The position numbers and the translations under genes were made by a program. Of a DNA stretch of 64,000 bases, positions 17,216 to 24,511 are shown in pieces (the stretch's first letter is position 1; each line of letters starts with the position of its first letter). The notes under the pieces were generated by a model. It was not told where the DNA came from and made no database searches. It saw nothing but the letters and a program-made list of their open reading frames with translations. The stretch is from Synechococcus sp. WH 8101 (GTDB lineage Bacteria; Cyanobacteriota; Cyanobacteriia; PCC-6307; Cyanobiaceae), in assembly GCF_004209775.1 (NCBI RefSeq), contig NZ_CP035914.1:2566293-2630292 (forward strand), read 5' to 3'.

Positions 17216-17619
17216 CGCATCATGACCAGACAACGCCCACGGCCGAGCGTCAAATCCCACCGCAGGCGGCACGAACGGATGCCAACCAAGAGTCGGTCGG
17301 AGCTCGATCGTGACCTGGCGGCGATGGCAAGAGTCTGGTGGATGATCCGGCAGGGCGCCGTGCGAATGCTGGGTGAAATCGGTCGTCAATACTGACCAGG
17401 ACTCCCATGGATCAAGATGCTGCCATGCAGCCAGAAGGCGTCGCACTCACTTGTAGCGAAACAGACAAAATCGCGGGCTCGCATCCCTTAGCCGTTTGGT
17501 TCCAACCGCTACCGATGGATCCCCGGGCCAACCGCTAAACAACTCCTGCAGCGCGCCTTTCGTTCTGAAGTGCTGCACCGACGCTCCGGATTGGAGCGAC
17601 CGCACTTCACAACACAATC
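17216..17619. other. Divergent regulatory region between siroheme genes and nirA
   Basis: A 404-bp stretch with no convincing gene on either strand if the chelatase starts at 17215. It contains an NtcA-like palindrome at 17452-17467 and about 150 bp of further leader before nirA. I see no tRNA, terminator or riboswitch in it. The 5' part could encode an N-terminal extension of the chelatase-like gene. Confidence 0.6.
17452..17467. promoter_or_regulatory. Candidate NtcA-binding site upstream of nirA
   Basis: TGTAGCGAAACAGACA fits TGT-N10-ACA, the palindromic NtcA core, with a complete GTA left half. It lies between the divergent siroheme genes and nirA, 152 bp before the nirA ATG. No clear -10 box of the TAN3T type appears at the expected 22 bp, so promoter geometry is unproven. 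NtcA control of nirA is well established in cyanobacteria generally. Confidence 0.5.
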
Positions 17620-19161
17620 ATGCACGCAAGCTCACCTTCCAGGCCATACCTGGAAGGCAAAAAGCTCAACAAAATTGAGCAGAACAAAGCCGCCAAGGAT
17701 GGCCTCCTGGTGGGATCAGAACTTGAGCACTTCGCCAGGATCGGTTGGGAAGAGGTTGATGAAACCGATCTTCAACTGCGCCTGAAGTGGTATGGCATGT
17801 TCTGGCGACCGAAAACGCCGGGGCTGTTCATGTTGCGCCTGCGCATCCCCAATGGCGTGCTCACAAGCGCGCAGCTGCGGGTGGTCGCCTCGATCGTGGA
17901 GCGCTACGGCGACCATGGCAGTTGCGACATCACCACCCGGCAGAACCTGCAACTGCGCGGTGTTGTGTTGTGTGACCTGCCGGACATTCTCAAGCGCCTC
18001 AAGCTTGCCGGCCTGAGCACAATCCAATCAGGGTTTGACAATCCCCGCAACGTCACTGGCAATCCCCTTGCCGGCATCGATCCCCACGAAATCGTCGACA
18101 CCCGCCCCTACACCCAAGCTCTCAACGATTTCCTCACCAACAACGCCGAAGGCAACAGCGACTATTCCAACCTGCCGCGCAAATGGAACACGGCTGTCGC
18201 CGGCTCGAAGGATCACTTCCTACTTCACAACGACATCGTGTTTCATCCGGTCGAGCACAATGGCGAGCTCGGGTTCGGTGTGTGGATCGGTGGCATTCTC
18301 TCCTCCCAGATGAATGCCTATGCGCTGCCGCTCAATGCCTGGGTGAAGCCTGATCAACTCTGCGCCATCACCGATGCCGTGATCAGCATCTGGCGCGACA
18401 ACGGTGAACGCGACAAGCGACCAAAAGGACGGTTCCGCCTCTATCTCGATCAGGTGGGGCTGGAGCCGTTCCGGGCCATGGTGGAGGAGCGCTTCGGGCC
18501 ACTCACCCCCGATCCGGGCTCAACCTTTGACGCCGAACCCCGTTCCCATTACGGCATCCATCCGCAGAAACAACACGGCCTCCATTTCGCCGGCCTCCAC
18601 ATTCCGGTCGGACGACTCACGGCGGAGGACCTGCACGATCTGGCGAACGCCAGCCTCGAGCATGGCTGCGGAGAAGTTCGCTTCACCGAAGATCAGAACG
18701 TGATCCTTCCAGGGATCCCGACCGATCGCCTCAGCGCCCTGGAAGCGGATCCGCTGCTGGAACGCTTCCCCCTCGCTCCCGGAAGTGTCGCCGCTGGGAC
18801 CGTGTCCTGCACCGGCAGCACCTATTGCGGTTTTGCCCTCACCAACACCAAGGATCAGGCCCTGCAAGCTGCCCGAGCTCTGGATGCCGAGCTGGAGCTC
18901 CCCGAAGAGCTGAAGATCCACTGGACCGGTTGCCCGAACAGCTGCGGCCAGGCCTACATGGGGGCGATCGGTCTCACCGGCACCAAGGCCAAGAACGCCG
19001 ACGGCGCAATGGGTGAGGGCTACACCCTCACCCTGGGGGGATCCCAGGGTGCTGACCCACAGATCGGCTCCGTTGCCGAAAAAGCCATTCCCGCCGAGCA
19101 GATCCAGTCGGTTCTGCGCCAGGTGCTGATCGAGCGCTTCGGCGCCCGGCCCCGTCACTGA
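17620..19161 (+). CDS. nirA: Ferredoxin-nitrite reductase
   Basis: 513 residues. Reduces nitrite to ammonium with six electrons from ferredoxin, using siroheme and a 4Fe-4S cluster. Ligands are Cys397 and Cys403 (SCTGSTYCGF) and Cys438 and Cys442 (GCPNSCGQAY). The two-fold repeated ferrodoxin-like half-domains are visible, e.g. DITTRQNLQLRGV and VRFTEDQNVILPGI. The length matches the cyanobacterial enzyme without the C-terminal ferredoxin fusion. Divergent from the siroheme genes and preceded by an NtcA-like site. Confidence 0.97.
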   Translation: MHASSPSRPYLEGKKLNKIEQNKAAKDGLLVGSELEHFARIGWEEVDETDLQLRLKWYGMFWRPKTPGLFMLRLRIPNGVLTSAQLRVVASIVERYGDHGSCDITTRQNLQLRGVVLCDLPDILKRLKLAGLSTIQSGFDNPRNVTGNPLAGIDPHEIVDTRPYTQALNDFLTNNAEGNSDYSNLPRKWNTAVAGSKDHFLLHNDIVFHPVEHNGELGFGVWIGGILSSQMNAYALPLNAWVKPDQLCAITDAVISIWRDNGERDKRPKGRFRLYLDQVGLEPFRAMVEERFGPLTPDPGSTFDAEPRSHYGIHPQKQHGLHFAGLHIPVGRLTAEDLHDLANASLEHGCGEVRFTEDQNVILPGIPTDRLSALEADPLLERFPLAPGSVAAGTVSCTGSTYCGFALTNTKDQALQAARALDAELELPEELKIHWTGCPNSCGQAYMGAIGLTGTKAKNADGAMGEGYTLTLGGSQGADPQIGSVAEKAIPAEQIQSVLRQVLIERFGARPRH

Positions 19162-19249
19162 CCCACTCCGGCGCGGGAGCGTGGCGCTGACCTTCTGAAG
19201 CCATGGCCCCTCACAACTTGATTCCAACAACCTCCTGCCAACGATTGCG

Positions 19250-19384
19250 ATGCGCCCCTCCAACGATCTCTTCTCCCGACTGATCAACTGGTTCAGCCAT
19301 TGCGGTGCGGATCAAGCACCGATTTCACGCCCCCAAGAGCAACAGGATCTGTTCTCCAGGTTGATGAACCGCATCAGCGGTTGA
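19250..19384 (+). CDS. Possible 44-residue microprotein with internal duplication
   Basis: ATG 19250 to TGA 19382-19384. The peptide contains two copies of a DLFSRLxN element (NDLFSRLINWF and QDLFSRLMNRI) separated by a short loop, suggesting two amphipathic helices. It lies between nirA (88 bp upstream) and the FNT transporter (58 bp downstream), all on the same strand. No family is recognised. The internal repeat and operon-like position are the only support, so it may be a chance frame. Confidence 0.4.
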   Translation: MRPSNDLFSRLINWFSHCGADQAPISRPQEQQDLFSRLMNRISG

Positions 19385-19442
19385 AAGTCGATCCAAATCC
19401 GTTCCGTTCTCTCCTCCACCCACCCTTGCCTGCCCCGATTCC

Positions 19443-20345
19443 ATGAGTGCCTCCGCCTCCCAGATGGACTACGTCCTGCCCAATGAGCTGGTCGACGGCA
19501 TGATCGCCGCTGGCGGCAAGAAAGCCACCGTCAGCGTGAAAAATCTGCTGCTGCGTGGTTTTTATTCCGGCGCCATCCTTGGACTCGCCGTGATCCTCGC
19601 CCTCACCGTGGCGATTCAGAGCAAACTGCCCTTCCTCGGCTCCGTTCTCTTCCCTTTCGGGTTCGCCAGCATCGTGCTCTTTGGCATGGAACTGGTCACC
19701 GGTAATTTCGCCCTGCTGCCCATGGCCACCTGGGCAGGGAAAAGCTCCTGGAGTGCCACATTCCGCAACTGGAGCTGGGTGTGGATCGGCAACTTCATCG
19801 GCACCCTGCTGGTGGCCGTGATCATGGCCATCAGCCTCACCAGCGGTGGCACGGTGGATCCTTCAGCCGATGGTGGCGTGTGGCAGAAAGTAGCCCAGAA
19901 GATCATCAGCCTCAACATCGCCAATGTCGAGAAAAAATACGAAGCGCTGGGAAGTCTTGGCTTTTTCCTGGCCATCCTGCGCGGCATGGTGGCGAACTGG
20001 CTGGTGTGCCTGGGCGTCACCATGGCCCTGGTGAGCAAGAGTGTTCCCGGCAAACTGCTGGCCTGCTGGCTGCCGATCACGGCGTTCCAAACCATGGGCA
20101 TGGAACACATCGTGGTGAACCAGTTTCTGCACACGGCAGGGCCGATCCTGGGCTCCGGCGTTCCCTTCTACAAGGTGATTTTCTGGAACTTCCTGCCCGT
20201 CACGATCGGCAACATCATCGGTGGCATGGTGTTCATCGGCATGCTCTTCTACAGCACCCATCGCACCAAGATCGAAAACGTGCTGCCCCAAGAGCATGAT
20301 GAGAAACTGGAGCGTGAACTGGCTGCCGAGCTCGGCGCCCGCTGA
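19443..20345 (+). CDS. Formate/nitrite transporter (FNT) family protein
   Basis: 300 residues with six predicted membrane segments. FNT proteins are pentameric channels for nitrite, formate or related anions. Visible are KNLLLRGFYSGAILGLAVIL, the LVTGNFALLPM and GNFIGTL loop segments, and a central NWLVCLGVTMA. By position, between nirA and cyanase, nitrite uptake or retention is the best guess; formate cannot be excluded, given PurU and PurT elsewhere in the window. A HEAT-repeat gene follows after 11 bp. Confidence 0.92.
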   Translation: MSASASQMDYVLPNELVDGMIAAGGKKATVSVKNLLLRGFYSGAILGLAVILALTVAIQSKLPFLGSVLFPFGFASIVLFGMELVTGNFALLPMATWAGKSSWSATFRNWSWVWIGNFIGTLLVAVIMAISLTSGGTVDPSADGGVWQKVAQKIISLNIANVEKKYEALGSLGFFLAILRGMVANWLVCLGVTMALVSKSVPGKLLACWLPITAFQTMGMEHIVVNQFLHTAGPILGSGVPFYKVIFWNFLPVTIGNIIGGMVFIGMLFYSTHRTKIENVLPQEHDEKLERELAAELGAR

Positions 20346-20356
20346 ATCTACGCGTT

Positions 20357-21088
20357 GTGTCTGTGATCGATGAGGCCGCTCTCTGGGAGCGGCTCTCGCA
20401 ATCCCGCCGGAATCCACTCGATCCATCCTGGCTGGGGGAGACCTACTCCCCCAGCCTTTCTGCTGAACTGCGGGCAGCCATCAGCGAACAACTCGGGCTC
20501 ATGGCAGGCCGCGGCTGGCCCGTGATCGCCACCCTGATCGAACGCTTTGGCCCTAGCCCGGATCTGGTACATGCCGCCGGCCTCTGCCATCAGGAGCCGG
20601 CTCGCGACTGGTTGCTGACTCAACTGCGGCAGAACGAGGCCGCAAGCCACCATGCCGATCCCGCCCTGCTCGATGCCCTGCAGTGCTGGGGTGCCGCCTT
20701 GACGCTGAGCGAACTCACCCCAATCCTGCAGGCACCATCCCAGTCCATGCGCCTCACGGGGCTGCGATTGCTCCGCTTCAAGGCCCATCAACTGGATGCA
20801 CCAACGCTGCTGAGCCTCTGTGCCCCTTGCCTGGAGGATTGGCGTGATCCGGTCACGGTTGCGGCGATTCGCCTGCTGCAACGCCGCGATGACCCCAGCA
20901 TCAGTGAGGCCCTGGCCCAGATCGGCAGGCACGGATCGGAAGCCAGTGCCCAGGCTGCCCTGAAAGCCCTGGGCTGCATCGCCACACCCCACAGCCGAGC
21001 CTTGCTGCAGGCGCTTGCCGATGAGCTTCCGCCAGGGGAAAGACAGCGCCAGGCAATGCGCCAGCTTGAGCAGCAGTTGGACATGTGA
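20357..21088 (+). CDS. HEAT-repeat protein in the nitrite-assimilation cluster
   Basis: 243 residues, GTG 20357 (another GTG at 20363). Predominantly alpha-helical with repeated helix pairs around Arg/Asp caps, as in HEAT-like or PBS-lyase-like repeats (e.g. DWRDPVTVAAIRLLQRRDDP, QAALKALGCIATP). Such proteins act as scaffolds or partners. A HEAT-type protein linked to nitrite reductase activity (NirB) is known in freshwater Synechococcus; whether this is its counterpart is inference from the position. It starts 11 bp after the FNT gene, so they are probably co-transcribed. Confidence 0.75.
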   Translation: MSVIDEAALWERLSQSRRNPLDPSWLGETYSPSLSAELRAAISEQLGLMAGRGWPVIATLIERFGPSPDLVHAAGLCHQEPARDWLLTQLRQNEAASHHADPALLDALQCWGAALTLSELTPILQAPSQSMRLTGLRLLRFKAHQLDAPTLLSLCAPCLEDWRDPVTVAAIRLLQRRDDPSISEALAQIGRHGSEASAQAALKALGCIATPHSRALLQALADELPPGERQRQAMRQLEQQLDM

Positions 21089-21100
21089 ACACTGGCCAAC

Positions 21101-21125
21101 AAAAAAGCCCGGCATGATGCCGGGC
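21101..21125 (-). terminator. Rho-independent terminator of cyanase gene
   Basis: Stem GCCCGGC (21107-21113) with GCCGGGC (21119-21125) and a five-base loop; on the minus strand it is followed by six U (A-run 21101-21106 on the plus strand). It lies 65 bp past the cyanase stop. The plus-strand side lacks a T-run, so it probably acts poorly for the convergent HEAT-repeat gene. Confidence 0.85.
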
Positions 21126-21189
21126 TTGACCATGTTCCGCCTGTTCACCCAAGCACTGCTGGTCAGCACCACTGCTGGTCAGTGGCAAC

Positions 21190-21669
21190 TCACCATTTCT
21201 TGTAAGGAAGAAACTTGCCACACATGGTGATCTTTACCCGATCGCCCTTGGGATCCTCCACCTTGTCGACATCCAGGGTAAAGTCAATCGCGCTCATGAT
21301 GCCATCACCAAATTTCTCCTGAATCACATCCTTCAGGGGCATGCCATACACCTGCATGATTTCATAAAACCGATAAATCAAGGGATCCGTCGGGATCACT
21401 GGATCCAGGCTTCCCTTGGTGGGAAACTCCTGAATGGCGGCCGTGATGGCCGGATCGAGATCCAGCAGGGAGGCCAGCTTTTCAGCCTCCTGTGCCGATG
21501 CGGTGGCCTGGCCATAAAACAGTGAAGCGATCCAGACCTCGTCAAGCCCCATCGCTGCTTCCAGGTCTGCAAAGCTCATGCCTTTGGCTTTTTTTGCAGC
21601 CATCAACGTGGCGGTAATGGTGGCCTGCGAAGGAGCCGCCAATGTGGGGGTCAATGTGGAAGCCGTCAT
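21190..21669 (-). CDS. cynS: Cyanate hydratase (cyanase)
   Basis: 159 residues from ATG 21669; an upstream in-frame extension is not conserved in character. Decomposes cyanate with bicarbonate to ammonia and CO2. The catalytic residues fit the family: Arg100, Glu103 and Ser126 ([22 protein letters not shown]), each offset by four from the E. coli numbering. The N-terminal helical DNA-binding-like domain (about 20-75) is typical. It is followed by a strong terminator and lies alone on the minus strand inside the nitrogen cluster. Confidence 0.96.
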   Translation of the reverse strand: MTASTLTPTLAAPSQATITATLMAAKKAKGMSFADLEAAMGLDEVWIASLFYGQATASAQEAEKLASLLDLDPAITAAIQEFPTKGSLDPVIPTDPLIYRFYEIMQVYGMPLKDVIQEKFGDGIMSAIDFTLDVDKVEDPKGDRVKITMCGKFLPYKKW

Positions 21670-21797
21670 GCTGAAACGTGAGGGTGTGCACTGCCTCAAA
21701 ATCAGCATCTCGCGAGAGATGTCTCAGCAGTGAAGTCACCCTCTCGCGCCACGCCTGGCCCGACTGAAGCATCGGCTACCAAACATCAAGATCGCGT

Positions 21798-21831
21798 TGA
21801 TGATTCCGCAGTCGATGCGACGGAATCATCA
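21798..21831. repeat. Perfect 11-bp inverted repeat between cynS and a small gene
   Basis: TGATGATTCCG (21798-21808) and CGGAATCATCA (21821-21831) are exact complements separated by 12 bp. There is no T-run on either side, so it is not a standard terminator. It sits about 130 bp upstream of cynS and 47 bp upstream of the ATG of the 59-residue gene, and could be an operator or an RNA stem in a 5' leader. Confidence 0.75.
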
Positions 21832-21878
21832 CCAGCAGACCCTCAAACTGAATTCGATGTAGGACGTTCTGCTTCACC

Positions 21879-22058
21879 ATGATGTCCAGAATCCGAAACG
21901 CACTCAAAGCGTGGCAACAGGGCCGTCCCTCCGCCCCATCACCCTCAGCGCCGCGCCCTTTCCCCAACCTGATCATGGAGCGGCTGTACTACGCCGAAGG
22001 TCGCCACCACCCCGACCATCCCCTGCATGGGCAACAAACCGGCCTGGCCCATTGGTAA
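21879..22058 (+). CDS. Small protein, 59 residues, picocyanobacterial type
   Basis: ATG 21879 (or the next codon, ATG 21882) to TAA 22056-22058. After a basic N-terminal helix and a Pro/Ser linker comes LIMERLYYAEGRHHPDHPLHG and then QQTGLAHW. The segment YYAEGRHHPDHPLHG resembles a motif I recall from small hypothetical proteins of marine picocyanobacteria, which I could not check. Function is unknown; the His-rich core could bind metal. It stands upstream of the TrpD-like gene on the same strand. Confidence 0.65.
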   Translation: MMSRIRNALKAWQQGRPSAPSPSAPRPFPNLIMERLYYAEGRHHPDHPLHGQQTGLAHW

Positions 22059-22122
22059 CCATTGCTACCTCCAAGGGGTGAAGCGATGAAGAACGATCGG
22101 CTCCATTCGATTCACTTTCCCC

Positions 22123-23196
22123 TTGCCTGAACTGGCGTCTCCACCCACCGACCCCCGCAGCCGTTTCAAAGCATTGCTGCGCAAAGTGGGCAGCGGCGAA
22201 CACACCAGCCGGGGGCTGAGTCGAGCGGAGGCGGCCGAAGCTCTGGAACTGATGCTCACCGGCGGTGCCAGCGACACCCAGATCGGTGCCTTCCTGATCG
22301 CCCATCGCATTCGTCGCCCGGAGCCCCAGGAACTGGCAGGCATGGTGGATGTCTACCGAGATCGGGGGCCAAGCCTGCGGAGTGGCGCTGGCCAGCGCCG
22401 CCCCCTGTGTGTCGGCATGCCCTACGACGGACGCACCCGCACGGCCCCCCTCTATCCCCTCACGGCTCTGGTGCTGCTCGCAGCCGGCCAACCGGTGCTG
22501 CTTCAGGGAGGTGCGCGCATGCCGGTGAAATACGGCGTCACCGCCGTGGAGCTGTTCGGATCCCTTGGCCTTGCCCTGGAAGGGCTCGACCTATCAACGC
22601 TGGAGAGCGGTTTCCAGACCCATGGCCTCGCCCTGATCCATCAACCCGATCACTTTCCCCTCGCCGACAACCTGATCCGCCATCGCGATGACCTGGGAAA
22701 ACGCCCACCGGTGGCCAGCGCTGAACTGCTCTGGACCGCCCATCGCGGCGACCATCTGCTGGTGAGCGGATTCGTGCATCCCCCCACCGAAAGCCGCGCC
22801 TGGGAAACCCTGCGCCTGCTGCAGGAAAAGGATGTGATCACGGTGAAGGGGCTGGAGGGCAGCACCGACCTGCCGATCGGCCGGGCCTGCATCACGGCCC
22901 GGATGGCAAACGGCATGAGCGCTGAGCGATTGATCCTCCACCCGCGTGACCACGGCTGTTTCGGGCCGGATCCGGAATGGCAGACCCTGGACATCTGGAC
23001 CCTGCAGGCCCGAGAAGCGCTTCAGGGCCAGGGCCCCCTGGCGGCTTCCCTCCGCTGGAATGCCGGCACCTACCTCTGGCTCGCCGGCATCAGCGCCAGC
23101 CTCGAAGCCGGCCTCGAGCAGGCGACAGCGTGTCTGCAGAACGGTGAAGCCGACGCCAAGCTCCAGGAGCTGATCGCCTGGCGCGCTGCGGTATGA
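22123..23196 (+). CDS. TrpD-like phosphoribosyltransferase-family protein (non-canonical)
   Basis: 357 residues starting at TTG 22123; no in-frame ATG exists nearby. The fold signature is that of the anthranilate phosphoribosyltransferase family: the helical N-terminal domain (SRAEAAEALELMLTGGASDTQIGAFLIAHRIRRP) followed by the transferase domain. The catalytic GTGGD loop of true TrpD is absent; in its place stands CVGMPYDGRTRTAPLYP. It therefore belongs to the TrpD2/YbiB-like side of the family, which includes DNA-binding members with no known TrpD activity. Its place beside cynS suggests a nitrogen-related role, which is inference. Confidence 0.8.
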   Translation: MPELASPPTDPRSRFKALLRKVGSGEHTSRGLSRAEAAEALELMLTGGASDTQIGAFLIAHRIRRPEPQELAGMVDVYRDRGPSLRSGAGQRRPLCVGMPYDGRTRTAPLYPLTALVLLAAGQPVLLQGGARMPVKYGVTAVELFGSLGLALEGLDLSTLESGFQTHGLALIHQPDHFPLADNLIRHRDDLGKRPPVASAELLWTAHRGDHLLVSGFVHPPTESRAWETLRLLQEKDVITVKGLEGSTDLPIGRACITARMANGMSAERLILHPRDHGCFGPDPEWQTLDIWTLQAREALQGQGPLAASLRWNAGTYLWLAGISASLEAGLEQATACLQNGEADAKLQELIAWRAAV

Positions 23197-23223
23197 GGGG
23201 GGAATCTCCCTGGCGTTCCCGCC

Positions 23224-24471
23224 TTGCGACGGTTTCACGTACCCACCCTGTTCAGCGCCTTTCTGACGCTGCTCAATGATCGGCTGGGCGAAAGCATCGT
23301 CTTTCCCTTGCTGCCTTTTTTGCTGGCGGGGTTTAATGCCGATGGCCGCACCCTCGGCCTGCTCGCCGGCAGTTATGCCCTGGCCCAGTTCACGGTCACA
23401 CCCCTGATCGGCGCGCTCAGCGACCGCTACGGGCGCAGGCCAGTGATCGCCACCTGCGTGAGCGGCTCTGTGCTGGGACTCGGATTGTTTGCCGTCACGG
23501 TGAGCCTGGATTGGCCGGCCGGGTCCGGCCTGCCCCTGGTCCTGCTGTTTGGAGCCAGGCTGATCGACGGTGTCAGTGGGGGCACCGCAGCCACAGCCGG
23601 CGCCGTTCTGGCGGATGTGACGCCGCCGGAACGGCGCGCCCAGGCCTTCGGCCTGATCGGCGTCGCCTTCGGTCTGGGCTTCATCATCGGCCCCTTCCTG
23701 GGGGGACAGCTGGCGCGACTGACCGTAACCCTGCCGGTGTGGGTCGCCACGGGGTTCGCCCTGCTCAACCTGGTGGTCGTGCTGCTACTGCTGCCAGAAA
23801 CCCACCCCCAAGACGCCCGCCGGCAGATGCCGCGCAAACGGGACCTCAATCCCTTCGCACAAATCGCCCGCGTCATGGGCAACCCGGCGGTGGGTCGACT
23901 CTGCCTGGGTTTCTTTCTCTTTTTCCTGGCCTTCAACGGTTTCACCGCCATCCTGGTGCTCTATTTCAAGCAGCGGTTCAACTGGGGGCCGGAACTCGCC
24001 ACCACGGCTTTCCTGATCGTGGGCGTGGTCGCCACCCTGGTGCAGGGCGGTTTGATCGGTCCCCTGGTGAAACGCTTCGGAGAGTGGCGCCTCACCCTGA
24101 TCGGCCTGGGACTGGTGATCGCCGGTTGCCTGCTCATCCCCGCCACCGATCCGGAGCGGGCCCGCCTGGGGGTGTTCAGCGCCGTCGCCATCCTGGCCAC
24201 CGGCACTGGCCTGGTCACCCCCAGCCTGCGCAGCCTCGTGTCCCGTCGTCTCGATGGCGAAGGGCAGGGTGCCGCCCTCGGCAGCCTGCAGGCACTGCAG
24301 AGTCTGGGCAGTTTTCTCGGACCACCGCTGGCCGGCCTCAGCTACGACCTGATTGGCGCCTCAAGCCCCTTTGTGGGCGGGGGCCTGCTACTCGCTCTGG
24401 TGATCCTGCTGGTGACGGCGGGAGGCTCGCCCGAAGCCGGACATCCAGAACACCGTCGGGCCGGACTGTGA
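23224..24471 (+). CDS. MFS efflux transporter
   Basis: 415 residues starting at TTG 23224. Twelve predicted membrane segments with the MFS motif GALSDRYGRRPV between segments 2 and 3 and the antiporter-type segment ARLIDGVSGGTAATAGAVLADVTPPERRAQAFGLIGVAFG..FIIGP cut by short loops. It resembles the TetA/DHA1 group of drug-proton antiporters, but the substrate is unknown. It lies 27 bp after the TrpD-like gene and 40 bp before ppk, so it may be co-transcribed with either. Confidence 0.87.
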   Translation: MRRFHVPTLFSAFLTLLNDRLGESIVFPLLPFLLAGFNADGRTLGLLAGSYALAQFTVTPLIGALSDRYGRRPVIATCVSGSVLGLGLFAVTVSLDWPAGSGLPLVLLFGARLIDGVSGGTAATAGAVLADVTPPERRAQAFGLIGVAFGLGFIIGPFLGGQLARLTVTLPVWVATGFALLNLVVVLLLLPETHPQDARRQMPRKRDLNPFAQIARVMGNPAVGRLCLGFFLFFLAFNGFTAILVLYFKQRFNWGPELATTAFLIVGVVATLVQGGLIGPLVKRFGEWRLTLIGLGLVIAGCLLIPATDPERARLGVFSAVAILATGTGLVTPSLRSLVSRRLDGEGQGAALGSLQALQSLGSFLGPPLAGLSYDLIGASSPFVGGGLLLALVILLVTAGGSPEAGHPEHRRAGL

Positions 24472-24511
24472 TTGCTACGTTGCGCGGGCATCAGCCCACC
24501 AGGCTTTTCCA

